Origin: an uncultured Flavobacteriales bacterium
GTDB taxonomy: Bacteria; Bacteroidota; Bacteroidia; Flavobacteriales_E; Vicingaceae
Length of the DNA stretch: 64,000 nt
Assembly (NCBI GenBank): GCA_905479915.1
Contig: CAJQOH010000007.1
Location: 1-64,000 of the forward strand
Reading direction: 5' to 3'
Notes under the pieces: model-generated
Database searches by the model: none
Seen by the model: the letters and a program-made list of their open reading frames with translations, nothing else
Told to the model about the DNA's origin: nothing
Position numbers and translations under genes: made by a program
In this document: positions 6,910 through 15,760 of the stretch, piece by piece
Position numbering within the stretch: the stretch's first letter is position 1
Layout: each line of letters starts with the position of its first letter

Positions 6910-7743
6910 TTACTTTTGAAGAAAAGCTAAGGTCTTGTCTAAAACTAGCTGAACATCGTCTGGAAAAGAAGTTTCAGTATATGGATGTTTAGATCCAAAC
7001 ACATGATCGGCACCCTCAACCTCTTCCAATAAAGAGTCTTTACTCCATTTATTTATCTGGTGAGCCTCTTCTATTCTTACTACCTCATCAGCCGTACCAT
7101 GAATGATTAAATGAGGAAGTCTTAATTTCTTAGCAGCTAACTCAATATTAAATCGTTCTAAATTGTTCAAGGTATCTTCTGCCAATTGATAATACAATGG
7201 CATTTGTTGATTCGTTCTAGAATTTTCGATATACAAAACACCTTCTTTTTCCCACTGAGTGATTACCTCTTGTGAATAACGATTAATTAAATCTGATACA
7301 GCAGCCCACGTAATTAACTTTTTAATTCTATTGTCTTCATGTGCCGCCAAAATAGCAATTCCTCCACCTCTACTATGTCCTATTAAATAAATTTGATTCT
7401 TATCAATTTCTTCAGTTTCAAGATTTTCTATCCAATCTAACACTGTAGTAATATCATCCAATTCTTTCGTATAGTTATTATTTCCAAATGCTTCTAAATC
7501 CGGAAAATCGATAGGTTGTTCTATTGTTCCACCATTATGAGAAAAATTAAACTTTAAAAAAGCAAAACCTTTCTCAATAAAGAATCCCATCATTTCATTA
7601 AAATGACCCCAATCTTTAAATCCTTTAAACCCATGAGTAAAAACTAGTATTGGCTTTGGAGTTCCATTAGCCTTAAAACCATAGTCCAACACAATAGGTT
7701 TATTGTGTTTTCCTTCTACAATATCGTTCTTAGAAATAAGCAT
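6910..7743 (-). CDS. alpha/beta hydrolase (serine esterase/peptidase-like)
   Basis: 277 aa, cytoplasmic, no signal peptide. The alpha/beta-hydrolase core is visible: HGFKGFKDWGHFNEMMGFF oxyanion region (about 36-54), the nucleophile elbow GHSRGG (Ser near 125), an acid in IIHGTADEVV (Asp near 218) and the catalytic His in EGADHVFG (near 248). Known: this dienelactone-hydrolase/S9-like group covers esterases and acyl hydrolases; the substrate cannot be read from sequence. The start codon overlaps the argS stop (TAATG), so it is the last gene of the arginase-argS-hydrolase operon and likely translationally coupled. Confidence 0.82.
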   Translation of the reverse strand: MLISKNDIVEGKHNKPIVLDYGFKANGTPKPILVFTHGFKGFKDWGHFNEMMGFFIEKGFAFLKFNFSHNGGTIEQPIDFPDLEAFGNNNYTKELDDITTVLDWIENLETEEIDKNQIYLIGHSRGGGIAILAAHEDNRIKKLITWAAVSDLINRYSQEVITQWEKEGVLYIENSRTNQQMPLYYQLAEDTLNNLERFNIELAAKKLRLPHLIIHGTADEVVRIEEAHQINKWSKDSLLEEVEGADHVFGSKHPYTETSFPDDVQLVLDKTLAFLQK

Positions 7744-9521
7744 TACATTTTATCGGGCACATTAACCCCTAACAATAACATTGATGATTTAATAACTTTC
7801 CCTACCATTTCAGACAAGCACAATCTAAAAGCTAATTTTTGGTTATCCTCTTCTCTTAAAATATCTACTGTTTGATAAAAATTATTGAATTCCTTAACCA
7901 AATCAAAAGTATAATTAGACAATACTGCTGGACTATATGATTTTCCAGCTTCTTTTATAACTGAAGGATAATCATTAATTAATTTAATCAACTCTTGTTC
8001 CTTACCATTCATTTCTACAGCAGCATAAATTTTAGAATACCCAAGACTTTCAGCTTTCTTAAGTAAAGACTGTATTCTTGCGTGAGCATATTGTATAAAC
8101 GGCCCTGTGTTCCCATTTAAATCAATCGATTCTGCAGGATTAAATACCATCCCTTTTTTAGGATCAACTTTTAATAAGAAATATTTTAATCCTCCTAAAC
8201 CAATAGTTGAGTAAAGCGCTTCTTTCTCTTCCTCACTCATCCCATCCAAATGACCTCTTTCTTGAGTCATCGCTTTAGCATCCCCAACAATAATATCCAT
8301 CAACTCATCAGCATCAACCACAGTTCCTTCCCTAGATTTCATTTTACCATCAGGCAATTCAATCATTCCATAAGACAGGTGATAACATTCATCAGCCCAT
8401 TCATATCCTAATTTTTTAAGAATGGTAAATAACACTTTAAAATGATGGTTTTGTTCATTACCTACGGTATAAATTAATCCATTTAAATCTTGATGTTTTT
8501 TAAACCTTTCTATTGCCGTTCCAATATCTTGGGTCATATAAACGGAAGTGCCATCACTTCTCAACAATATTTTATCATCCAATTTTGTGTCTGATAAATC
8601 TGCCCAAACTGAACCATCTTCTTTCTGATAAAATTCTTTTTTAGCTAAACCTTCAGCAACAACTCCTTTTCCTAGAATGTATGTATCAGACTCATAATAC
8701 AATTCATCAAAATCAACCCCCATTGTTTTAAAAGAGACATCAAAACCATCATACACCCAAGTATTCATTTTTTCCCATAATGCTCTTACTTCTTCATCAC
8801 CTTCCTCCCATTTACGAAGCATTATTTGTGCTTCCTTAAAAATAGGAGCCTCTTTTTCTGCTTCAGCTTTCTCCATCCCTTTATCAATCAGGTCTTGAAT
8901 TTCTGCTTTATACGCTTTATCAAAAGCAACATAATACTTCCCTACTAAATGATCTCCTTTTAACCCCGAACTTTCTGGAGTTTCTCCTTCACCAAACTTT
9001 TGCCAAGCAATCATACTCTTACAAATATGAATACCTCTATCATTAATAATTTGAGTTTTTACAACTTTATGCCCGTTAGCTTTAAGAATTTCAGCTACAG
9101 AAAAACCCAAAAAGTTATTTCTTAAATGACCTAAATGTAACGGTTTGTTTGTATTAGGAGAGCAATACTCTACCATTACAGTTTTACCAGAACTTGTTTG
9201 ATGTCCGTATTTTTTTGTTGTAGAAATTTGATTGAAAACACTCAACCAATACGCACTAGAAATAGAAAAATTTAAAAATCCTTTAACAACATTAAACCCA
9301 ACAACCTCATCTATATTGGCTTGAATAAACTCGCCTAAATCTTCAGCAGTTTGTTCAGGCCCTTTTTTTGATGCCTTTAAAAATGGAAAAACTACAACTG
9401 TTAGATCTCCATCAAACTCTTTTCTTGTTTTTTGGATTTGAACCTGTTTCTTATCAACTTCAGCATTATATAAATGCTTAATTCCCTCTACAACTTTATC
9501 TATTAATACTCCTTCTATCAT
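7743..9521 (-). CDS. argS: arginyl-tRNA synthetase
   Basis: Class I aminoacyl-tRNA synthetase charging tRNA-Arg. About 592 aa, normal family length. Seen: N-terminal additional domain, HxGH-type signature in NKPLHLGHLRNN (about 130-141), the region YTVGNEQNHHFKVLF, a KMSKS-equivalent KMKSREGT, and a C-terminal anticodon-binding DALR-like domain. The ORF track starts at a TTG (9530), but the ATG at 9521 forms a 4-base ATGA overlap with the upstream arginase-family stop and is preferred. The last codon overlaps the hydrolase start. Essential and cytoplasmic. Confidence 0.96.
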   Translation of the reverse strand: MIEGVLIDKVVEGIKHLYNAEVDKKQVQIQKTRKEFDGDLTVVVFPFLKASKKGPEQTAEDLGEFIQANIDEVVGFNVVKGFLNFSISSAYWLSVFNQISTTKKYGHQTSSGKTVMVEYCSPNTNKPLHLGHLRNNFLGFSVAEILKANGHKVVKTQIINDRGIHICKSMIAWQKFGEGETPESSGLKGDHLVGKYYVAFDKAYKAEIQDLIDKGMEKAEAEKEAPIFKEAQIMLRKWEEGDEEVRALWEKMNTWVYDGFDVSFKTMGVDFDELYYESDTYILGKGVVAEGLAKKEFYQKEDGSVWADLSDTKLDDKILLRSDGTSVYMTQDIGTAIERFKKHQDLNGLIYTVGNEQNHHFKVLFTILKKLGYEWADECYHLSYGMIELPDGKMKSREGTVVDADELMDIIVGDAKAMTQERGHLDGMSEEEKEALYSTIGLGGLKYFLLKVDPKKGMVFNPAESIDLNGNTGPFIQYAHARIQSLLKKAESLGYSKIYAAVEMNGKEQELIKLINDYPSVIKEAGKSYSPAVLSNYTFDLVKEFNNFYQTVDILREEDNQKLAFRLCLSEMVGKVIKSSMLLLGVNVPDKM

Positions 9522-10480
9522 TTTATACAATACTTTTCTATACTACTTGTAAAATCACTTAACACATCAAAAGCTGTTTCTGCCATCACATTCCCTTTAT
9601 TGTCTAAACAAGGATTTACCTCTACAACCTCTACACAAGCAACCTTACCACTTTCTATAATTTTGTTAATTATATCTTTTATTTCTTGTTGATCAAAACC
9701 TTTAGAAACAGGAGTTCCGGTTCCTTTAGAAATTAAATCACAGTCCATACTATCCACATCAAACGACACATAAATTAAATCACAGTCACTTAACTTTTCT
9801 AAAGTTTCATTGATACACACATCCATACCTCTATACCTTACCTCATCAACCCTATAATTTTTTATAGCGTTTTTCTCCATTGCATATTCTTCTGGTTCTT
9901 CAGTATCTCTCACACCAAAATAAACAACATCAGTATGCAAAACTTTAGGTGAGATTCCTCCTATATTTTTCAATCCTTCCCATGCAGCATCTGTTTCTCC
10001 CTTAACTTCATTTATTTTTCTATCCATATTATCGTCTGCCAAGGCAGCAGCCAAAGGCATTCCATGAACATTACCAGAAGGTGTGGTATATGGCGAATGA
10101 ATATCAGCATGAGCATCTATCCATACTACACCCAATCTTTTATCTGGAAAAGCTGTTTTAATTCCACTAATAGTTCCTAAAGCTGAAGAATGATCTCCTG
10201 ATAAAACCAACGGAAACTCGCTATTTCCTAATGTTGTTTTAACAGCATCAGTAAGGCGGTTGCAAACGGTTAAAACCTTTGCTATTCTTTTTGCAAAAAG
10301 AGCTTTTTGCTTTTCATAAACAACATCATTTTCCGTTTCTAAATCAACATAGTCATACCGATTAAAATAATCACTACCACAATTTATTGCTGCAATTTCA
10401 ATAGCATCAATACCCATATCAGAACCACGAGTTCCTGCTCCAATATCTGATCTGTTTTTTATAATTTTAATCTTATCCAT
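9518..10480 (-). CDS. arginase/agmatinase/formimidoylglutamase family hydrolase
   Basis: About 320 aa ureohydrolase. Binuclear manganese motifs are present: SGDHSSALG, WIDAHADIHSP (DAHAD) and SFDVDSMD, followed by KGTGTPVSKGF. The usual DP after SFDVDxxD is replaced by DC. Known: the family hydrolyses guanidino compounds (arginine, agmatine, formimidoylglutamate); conservation with flavobacterial arginases and the argS neighbour suggest arginine as substrate, which is inference. The track start at 10486 is TTG; ATG at 10480 (MDKIKI) is preferred. First gene of a three-gene operon with ATGA coupling to argS, so arginine use and charging would be co-expressed. Confidence 0.88.
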   Translation of the reverse strand: MDKIKIIKNRSDIGAGTRGSDMGIDAIEIAAINCGSDYFNRYDYVDLETENDVVYEKQKALFAKRIAKVLTVCNRLTDAVKTTLGNSEFPLVLSGDHSSALGTISGIKTAFPDKRLGVVWIDAHADIHSPYTTPSGNVHGMPLAAALADDNMDRKINEVKGETDAAWEGLKNIGGISPKVLHTDVVYFGVRDTEEPEEYAMEKNAIKNYRVDEVRYRGMDVCINETLEKLSDCDLIYVSFDVDSMDCDLISKGTGTPVSKGFDQQEIKDIINKIIESGKVACVEVVEVNPCLDNKGNVMAETAFDVLSDFTSSIEKYCIK

Positions 10481-10622
10481 AAACAAACTATAACGTTATT
10501 ATTAATGAGAGTTCGAAGTTATCCAAAATCAATTAAATATCAATAAAAAGTGATTTATCTCTGAGATATTAGCAGACTTAAAGGTTTTATATGTTCTTGC
10601 CTATTTTACTACAAAATAATGA

Positions 10623-10630
10623 TATATTTG
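10623..10630 (+). promoter_or_regulatory. -7 promoter box inside the annotated 250-aa ORF
   Basis: TATATTTG exactly fits TAnnTTTG and lies 32 bases downstream of the ORF-track ATG (10591). This indicates that the coding start is further downstream (TTG 10654). A TTG at 10597-10599 is 23 bases upstream, longer than usual. Confidence 0.4.
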
Positions 10631-10653
10631 TGTTTCGTGCATTTTCCAAATAT

Positions 10654-11343
10654 TTGAGAGTAGTATTCCATATTATAATAATCATCATTTCGATTTCATT
10701 ACTGAGTTGTGGCGGTTCCGATACAGGAAAATCTGAAGGCATCATTGAATATGAAGTTTCTTATCCAAAAATGGATAAAAAGAACTTTATGCTAGATTTT
10801 ATGCCAAAAAAAATGATCCTAAAATTTAAAGACAACAAATACAAAACATCCTTAACTGCTGGTATGGGTATGTTTAAAACCAACTTTGTTATTAATCCTG
10901 ATGAAAATGAGATTTCTCAAATGGTTAAATTGATAAACAAGAAGTACATCCTCACATTAAAAGATGATGAAATAGTAAATTCAATCGACAACCTCCCAGC
11001 CTTTCACATTGAACAAACAGGTGAAACAAAAAACATTTTAAATTTCAATTGCAAAAAAGCAATCATAACTGTAGACAATGAATCAAATGATGCTTTTCCT
11101 GTTTTTTACACAGATAAAATAGAAATTGAAAACCCAAATTCAACCAATCAATTCCAAGGCATTAACGGAGTTATGCTCAAGTATCAATATGAAAAATACA
11201 ACATTTGCATGCAATTTAAAGCTAAAAGCATAACGTTTACTGAAGTTGAAGATAAAGAGTTTGATATTGATGAAAAATATGAAGCTGTTTCTGAGGTTGA
11301 AATGGACAAAGAAATGCAAGAAATTTTCAATAGTTTTAAGTAA
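10654..11343 (+). CDS. lipoprotein of unknown function
   Basis: Longest frame is 250 aa from ATG 10591, but the first 21 residues precede what looks like a complete lipoprotein signal peptide: (M)RVVFH, a poly-Ile core (IIIIIISISL) and lipobox LLSC/GG. A TTG at 10654 starts precisely there and a -7 box sits at 10623-10630, so a 229-aa protein is preferred. The mature part starts GGSDTGKSEGIIEYEVSYP and continues as a beta-rich domain (FMPKKMILKF, ILNFNCKKAIITVDN, DKIEIENPN) similar in style to DUF4412-like Bacteroidota lipoproteins; family membership is uncertain. It precedes ftsK by 118 bp on the same strand. Location: membrane-anchored, periplasmic side. Confidence 0.7.
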   Translation: MRVVFHIIIIIISISLLSCGGSDTGKSEGIIEYEVSYPKMDKKNFMLDFMPKKMILKFKDNKYKTSLTAGMGMFKTNFVINPDENEISQMVKLINKKYILTLKDDEIVNSIDNLPAFHIEQTGETKNILNFNCKKAIITVDNESNDAFPVFYTDKIEIENPNSTNQFQGINGVMLKYQYEKYNICMQFKAKSITFTEVEDKEFDIDEKYEAVSEVEMDKEMQEIFNSFK

Positions 11344-11429
11344 AAACACACCTAAAAAACTTACTTGTTATTCACAATCAATTGTTATTTAGTAGCAATT
11401 AATCCATCCATACTAGCGTTAGTTATTAA

Positions 11430-11437
11430 TACATTTG
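11430..11437 (+). promoter_or_regulatory. -7 box upstream of ftsK
   Basis: TACATTTG matches TAnnTTTG, 24 bases before the ftsK ATG. No clear TTG at the proper distance upstream. Confidence 0.4.
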
Positions 11438-11461
11438 ATCTATTAGTAATTAGCAAAGTGA

Positions 11462-13948
11462 ATGGGAAGGAACGAATATAAATCTGAAGATAAAAAATCT
11501 AAACCAACTTCTAAAAAAAAGAAGTCTAGTAGATTGAATCCCTTCACTAAAATCAACACCCTTTTCACCAAATTATTTAGCAACGAAAAATTTACTAAAT
11601 CCACAGGGCTATTTTTACTAGCCTCTTCAGCATTTTTATTATTAGCATTTTCTTCATTTCTATTTACATGGGAAATTGATCAAAACATAATTAACAACCA
11701 CTGGAATGATCCAACCGTTCAAGTTGAAAATTGGCTTGGAAAACTAGGGGCATACACCTCTCATCAATTTATATTTAACGGTTTTGGAATTTCTTCTTTT
11801 TTGTTTGTATTCCTCTCGTTTATACTTGGCTTTAGAATCCTACTTAAATCCAACCTATTACCCTTAGGGAAGTCTTTTAAATACTCTATTTTTTCAATTT
11901 TATGGCTTTCCATCTTATTGAATTATTTAACGCCTTCTATTCCAATTTTAGGTGGAGCATTTGGTTTTCAGACAAACCTATGGCTTAGTAGCATTATAGG
12001 CAATGTTGGTATTCTTTTATTTCTAATCTTAAGTATATTAATATTTTCAGTAATTAATTTCAATATTTCCTTCAACTTTCTTCCTTCAAAAAAAGAAGTT
12101 GAATCAGACATCTCTCCAGAAGATTCCCCACTTGAAGAGACTTCTACAAATACAATTTTTGAGGAACCTACCAACCCACCGGTTGTAGAAGAACCTATTG
12201 AATTGGTTAAAGAAGAGGAAATTCCAACACCTACACCTTTAACCGAAAACACACCTCCTCTTGTCAATTTAGAAACTGACGAGAGTATTGAAGAAACTGC
12301 GGTTGAATTATCTAGTGAAAACACAGCTCCACCTGAACCAAAACAAGAAGGAGACATTGAGTTCTCTATTGAAGAGCCGGAAGTAAAAGATGAAATATTA
12401 AGTGACAAGGAGGTTGATAGCAAGGTAAAAGATTTTGGGGAATATGACCCGAAACTAGATCTTGCTTCTTACAAGCTACCTTCAATTGATTTATTAAAAG
12501 ACTTTGGAGATACCAAGAACAAAGTTAGTCCAGAAGAGTTGGAAGCCAATAAAAACAAAATTGTAGACACATTATCTAACTACAACATAAAAATCGCAAG
12601 TATTAAAGCGACAATTGGACCAACAGTTACACTATACGAAATTGTTCCTGAAGCGGGGGTTCGTATTTCTAAAATAAAAAATCTTGAAGATGATATTGCT
12701 CTTAGTTTAGCTGCTTTAGGGATTAGAATTATTGCACCTATACCAGGCAAAGGAACTGTAGGTATTGAAGTGCCAAATCAAAACCCTGAAATTGTCTCGA
12801 TGCGAACAGTTGTTGCTTCAGATAAATTTCAAAATGCAAAAATGGAATTGCCTGTTGTTATGGGTAAAACCATTACCAATGAAACCTACATTTTTGATTT
12901 AGCTAAAATGCCCCATCTACTTATGGCTGGAGCTACTGGACAAGGAAAGTCAGTTGGTCTAAATGCTGTCTTAGTTTCTTTACTTTACAAAAAACATCCT
13001 TCGCAGTTAAAATTTGTTTTAGTAGATCCTAAAAAAGTAGAATTAACACTATACAACAAAATTGAAAGACATTATTTAGCAAAACTGCCTGATGCCGAAG
13101 ATGCAATTATTACAGATAACGACAAAGTAGTAAATACACTAAATTCACTTTGTATTGAAATGGACCAACGTTACGAGCTATTAAAAACAGCTATGGTTCG
13201 TAACATAGTAGAGTACAATGCTAAATTTATTGCCCGTAAACTCAACCCTGAAAACGGACACAAATTTTTACCTTATATCGTTTTAGTTATTGATGAGTTT
13301 GCAGATTTAATTATGACTGCTGGTAAAGAAGTGGAAACGCCTATTGCTCGTTTAGCTCAATTGGCTCGTGCAATTGGAATTCATTTAATTATTGCTACTC
13401 AAAGGCCTTCTGCAAACATTATTACTGGAATCATTAAAGCGAATTTCCCTGGGAGGTTAGCCTTTAGAGTAACTTCAGGAATTGATTCTAGAACAATATT
13501 AGACTCCAGTGGTGCCGATCAATTAATTGGTAAAGGAGATATGCTTATCTCACAAGGAAACGATTTAATTCGTGTACAATGTGCTTTTGTAGACACCCCA
13601 GAAGTAGAAGAAATATGTGATTTTATCGGAGAACAAAGAGGTTACCCAGAAACATTTACTTTACCAGAATATGTTGGTGAATCTGCAACCGGAGGAAGTG
13701 GTTCTTTTGATGGTGAAGATAGGGATGCCTTATTTGATGATGCTGCAAGAATGCTGGTAACACACCAGCAAGGTTCCGCTTCATTACTTCAACGAAAAAT
13801 GAAAATTGGATACAATAGAGCCGGAAGATTAATTGACCAAATGGAAGATGCAGGAATAATTGGCCCTTCTGAAGGAAGTAAAGCTAGACAAGTATTGGTA
13901 ACTGATTTAGAAACTTTGGAACGGTTATTGGAAGCTCTTCCGCAATAA
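11462..13948 (+). CDS. ftsK: DNA translocase FtsK/SpoIIIE
   Basis: 828 aa. A Lys/Ser-rich N terminus leads into about four to five membrane helices (residues ~45-200), then an acidic Pro/Glu-rich linker (about 210-315), an alpha domain, the RecA-like motor and a C-terminal gamma winged helix. Seen: Walker A GATGQGKSVGLN, Walker B VLVIDEFADLIM, the IATQRPS motif, and gamma-domain LLQRKMKIGYNRAGRLIDQME. Known: a septum-anchored ATPase that pumps chromosomal DNA and directs XerCD dimer resolution. The linker is short, as in Bacteroidota. Followed 19 bp later by a LolA-like gene, likely one operon. The antisense 151-aa ORF over the linker is a composition artefact. Confidence 0.97.
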   Translation: MGRNEYKSEDKKSKPTSKKKKSSRLNPFTKINTLFTKLFSNEKFTKSTGLFLLASSAFLLLAFSSFLFTWEIDQNIINNHWNDPTVQVENWLGKLGAYTSHQFIFNGFGISSFLFVFLSFILGFRILLKSNLLPLGKSFKYSIFSILWLSILLNYLTPSIPILGGAFGFQTNLWLSSIIGNVGILLFLILSILIFSVINFNISFNFLPSKKEVESDISPEDSPLEETSTNTIFEEPTNPPVVEEPIELVKEEEIPTPTPLTENTPPLVNLETDESIEETAVELSSENTAPPEPKQEGDIEFSIEEPEVKDEILSDKEVDSKVKDFGEYDPKLDLASYKLPSIDLLKDFGDTKNKVSPEELEANKNKIVDTLSNYNIKIASIKATIGPTVTLYEIVPEAGVRISKIKNLEDDIALSLAALGIRIIAPIPGKGTVGIEVPNQNPEIVSMRTVVASDKFQNAKMELPVVMGKTITNETYIFDLAKMPHLLMAGATGQGKSVGLNAVLVSLLYKKHPSQLKFVLVDPKKVELTLYNKIERHYLAKLPDAEDAIITDNDKVVNTLNSLCIEMDQRYELLKTAMVRNIVEYNAKFIARKLNPENGHKFLPYIVLVIDEFADLIMTAGKEVETPIARLAQLARAIGIHLIIATQRPSANIITGIIKANFPGRLAFRVTSGIDSRTILDSSGADQLIGKGDMLISQGNDLIRVQCAFVDTPEVEEICDFIGEQRGYPETFTLPEYVGESATGGSGSFDGEDRDALFDDAARMLVTHQQGSASLLQRKMKIGYNRAGRLIDQMEDAGIIGPSEGSKARQVLVTDLETLERLLEALPQ

Positions 13949-13967
13949 TAAATTCAAAAGAAACAAA

Positions 13968-14612
13968 ATGAAAAAAACATTTATCATAGCACTAACAGCG
14001 CTAATTAGTTTAGGAAGTTTTGCTCAAGAAGTAGATACTAAAGCAAAAGGAATATTAGATAAGCTTAGTGTAAAAACAAAAGCTTACAAAACAATTAAGG
14101 CAGATTTTCAATTTACCCTTAAAAACAAAGCAGAGGGCATCAATGAAACACAATCTGGTAAAATTCAAATTAAAGGTGATAAATACTTCTTATCCATTGC
14201 CGGTCAAGATATCATTTCCAATGGCAAAGATATTTACACGATCTTAAAAGACGCTGAAGAAGTTCAAATTAATGGAATTCCTGACGAAGATGAGGAAGAT
14301 TTTATTAGTCCCAATACTATTTTTACGTTATACGAAACAGGCTTTAAATACAAATACCTTAAAGAAGATAATGGAACTCACATCATAAACCTTTATCCTA
14401 AAAAAGCAAATGAAAAAGAATTTCATAGAATAGCCTTATTTATTAATAAAGCTAAAAACGAAATCTCTAAAGTGAAAATCTTTGGCAAAGATGGATCTAT
14501 AACAACCTATTCTATTAAATCATTCGTAGCAAACGGAACTATACCTGATTCAAAATTTAGTTTTGATAAAGCAAAGCACCCCAACTATGAAGTTGTTGAT
14601 TTAAGGGAGTAA
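13968..14612 (+). CDS. LolA-like outer-membrane lipoprotein carrier
   Basis: 214 aa with a clear signal peptide (MKKTFIIALTALISLGSFAQ). The mature protein fits the LolA fold family: VKTKAYKTIKADFQFTLKN, SGKIQIKGDKYFLSIAGQDIISNGKDIYTILKD, then ISPNTIFTLYETGFKYKYL and a beta-rich C terminus with SKVKIFGKDGSITTYSI. Known: LolA carries lipoproteins across the periplasm; in Bacteroidota this gene commonly sits directly after ftsK. Transport of lipoproteins is inferred from family. It ends in a strong terminator hairpin, closing the ftsK unit. Confidence 0.85.
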   Translation: MKKTFIIALTALISLGSFAQEVDTKAKGILDKLSVKTKAYKTIKADFQFTLKNKAEGINETQSGKIQIKGDKYFLSIAGQDIISNGKDIYTILKDAEEVQINGIPDEDEEDFISPNTIFTLYETGFKYKYLKEDNGTHIINLYPKKANEKEFHRIALFINKAKNEISKVKIFGKDGSITTYSIKSFVANGTIPDSKFSFDKAKHPNYEVVDLRE

Positions 14613-14620
14613 AAGAAAAA

Positions 14621-14645
14621 TGCCCCGCTAAAAGCGAGGCAATTT
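14621..14645 (+). terminator. intrinsic terminator of the ftsK-lolA unit
   Basis: TGCCCCGCT-AAA-AGCGAGGCA, a 9-bp stem with one C-A mismatch, followed by ATTTT; 8 bases after the lolA-like stop. Confidence 0.8.
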
Positions 14646-14735
14646 TATAAGAAAAAGGTAACGCCCAAAGTCATTTCTGACCCTAGACTATATTTAAGAC
14701 GTAACTATTTCGAAATGGTTGCTTCTAATAAAAAA

Positions 14736-15758
14736 TTATTTTCTACGGAAGTATCTTTTAGGTAATGTTAAGTTATCAAATGTTGCAAATTGAATATAGG
14801 TAAACAGATCGTTATTTAAATAACCGTACATTCTATCTACATCATACTGAAAAGGTTCTCCTTTATTATCCAAAAGAGTTCTAAAGTTAGGCATATGATA
14901 TATCGCAATCTTATTATTATTTACACCTTCAAGATCCTTAACTTCTATTGTGATAAAAGGAGGTGAAGCGATGATAGAATCAATTTTAGTTTGTTCAGAA
15001 TCAGTATCAATCATCTCGTAATATATTTTTTGATATCGATCAACATAATCTTTCAACTGATCAGGATGAACGTTTAATGGTTCTTCACTGCCTATTTCAA
15101 ACAAAGAAAACTTACCTTCATCATTCTTAATAATAAAAGACTCTTCAGGTGTTTCAGAATAGTTAACTTCTATACTCTTTATTGTTTCGGGTTTATATTT
15201 AAAAACAATCGCATCTCTCCATTGTGTTGCCTGTGTAAAGAAACGGGAAGATAAGTAACCATAGTTTCCTGGAATAAACATAATAAATGGAGCTGTAGAT
15301 TTAACACCATTCGTTTCTAATATCATATAAGTTCCTTGATGATCTAAAGTTGATCCTCCAACATAATATATCTTACTAGGCTTATCTCCTCCTTGATAAA
15401 TTTCTACCTTAGTTGCTCCTGTTGCAATTTGCTTAACAACATTATTAAATGCTGCTTTTGGTACTGGAGAACGAACATCTATTCTACTAAATGTTTTCAT
15501 TAACAATCTAATATTATCAGGACGTGCAGTATACTTTCCATCTACCATCCAAACACTCTCTTCCTTAGCTAAAGTAACTGAATTACCTCTAGCATCTACA
15601 ATAAATATTTTATCAATACTAGCTGTATCTTCAATGGCAAAATCAGATTTTTCACCACCAGCTAAACCCAAAGTCCCTGAAGTTTTATTAATAAAAAAAT
15701 AAATAGCTACAGCTGCAAGAACAACTAAAAGGAGTATTAATACTTTATTACTTTTCAT
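14736..15758 (-). CDS. DUF4340 domain-containing protein
   Basis: 340 aa with one N-terminal membrane anchor (VLILLLVVLAAVAIYFFI) and a long periplasmic part matching DUF4340-type proteins (DFAIEDTASIDKIFIVDARGNSVTLAKEE.W.VDGKYTARPDNIRLLMKTF.RIDVRSPV; later WRDAIVFKYKPETIKSIEVNY). Function not established. It follows gldG by 2 bases, as the third gene of gldF-gldG-DUF4340. Inferred: an accessory subunit of the same ABC-type complex, since DUF4340 and GldG-like DUF4350/ABC_transp_aux proteins recur together in other bacteria. Confidence 0.8.
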   Translation of the reverse strand: MKSNKVLILLLVVLAAVAIYFFINKTSGTLGLAGGEKSDFAIEDTASIDKIFIVDARGNSVTLAKEESVWMVDGKYTARPDNIRLLMKTFSRIDVRSPVPKAAFNNVVKQIATGATKVEIYQGGDKPSKIYYVGGSTLDHQGTYMILETNGVKSTAPFIMFIPGNYGYLSSRFFTQATQWRDAIVFKYKPETIKSIEVNYSETPEESFIIKNDEGKFSLFEIGSEEPLNVHPDQLKDYVDRYQKIYYEMIDTDSEQTKIDSIIASPPFITIEVKDLEGVNNNKIAIYHMPNFRTLLDNKGEPFQYDVDRMYGYLNNDLFTYIQFATFDNLTLPKRYFRRK

Positions 15759-15760
15759 AA

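Noticed and set aside
11968-12423. 151-aa minus-strand ORF
   Set aside because: Exact antisense of the Glu/Pro/Thr-rich linker of ftsK; Ser/Gly-rich composition is that of a complement artefact.
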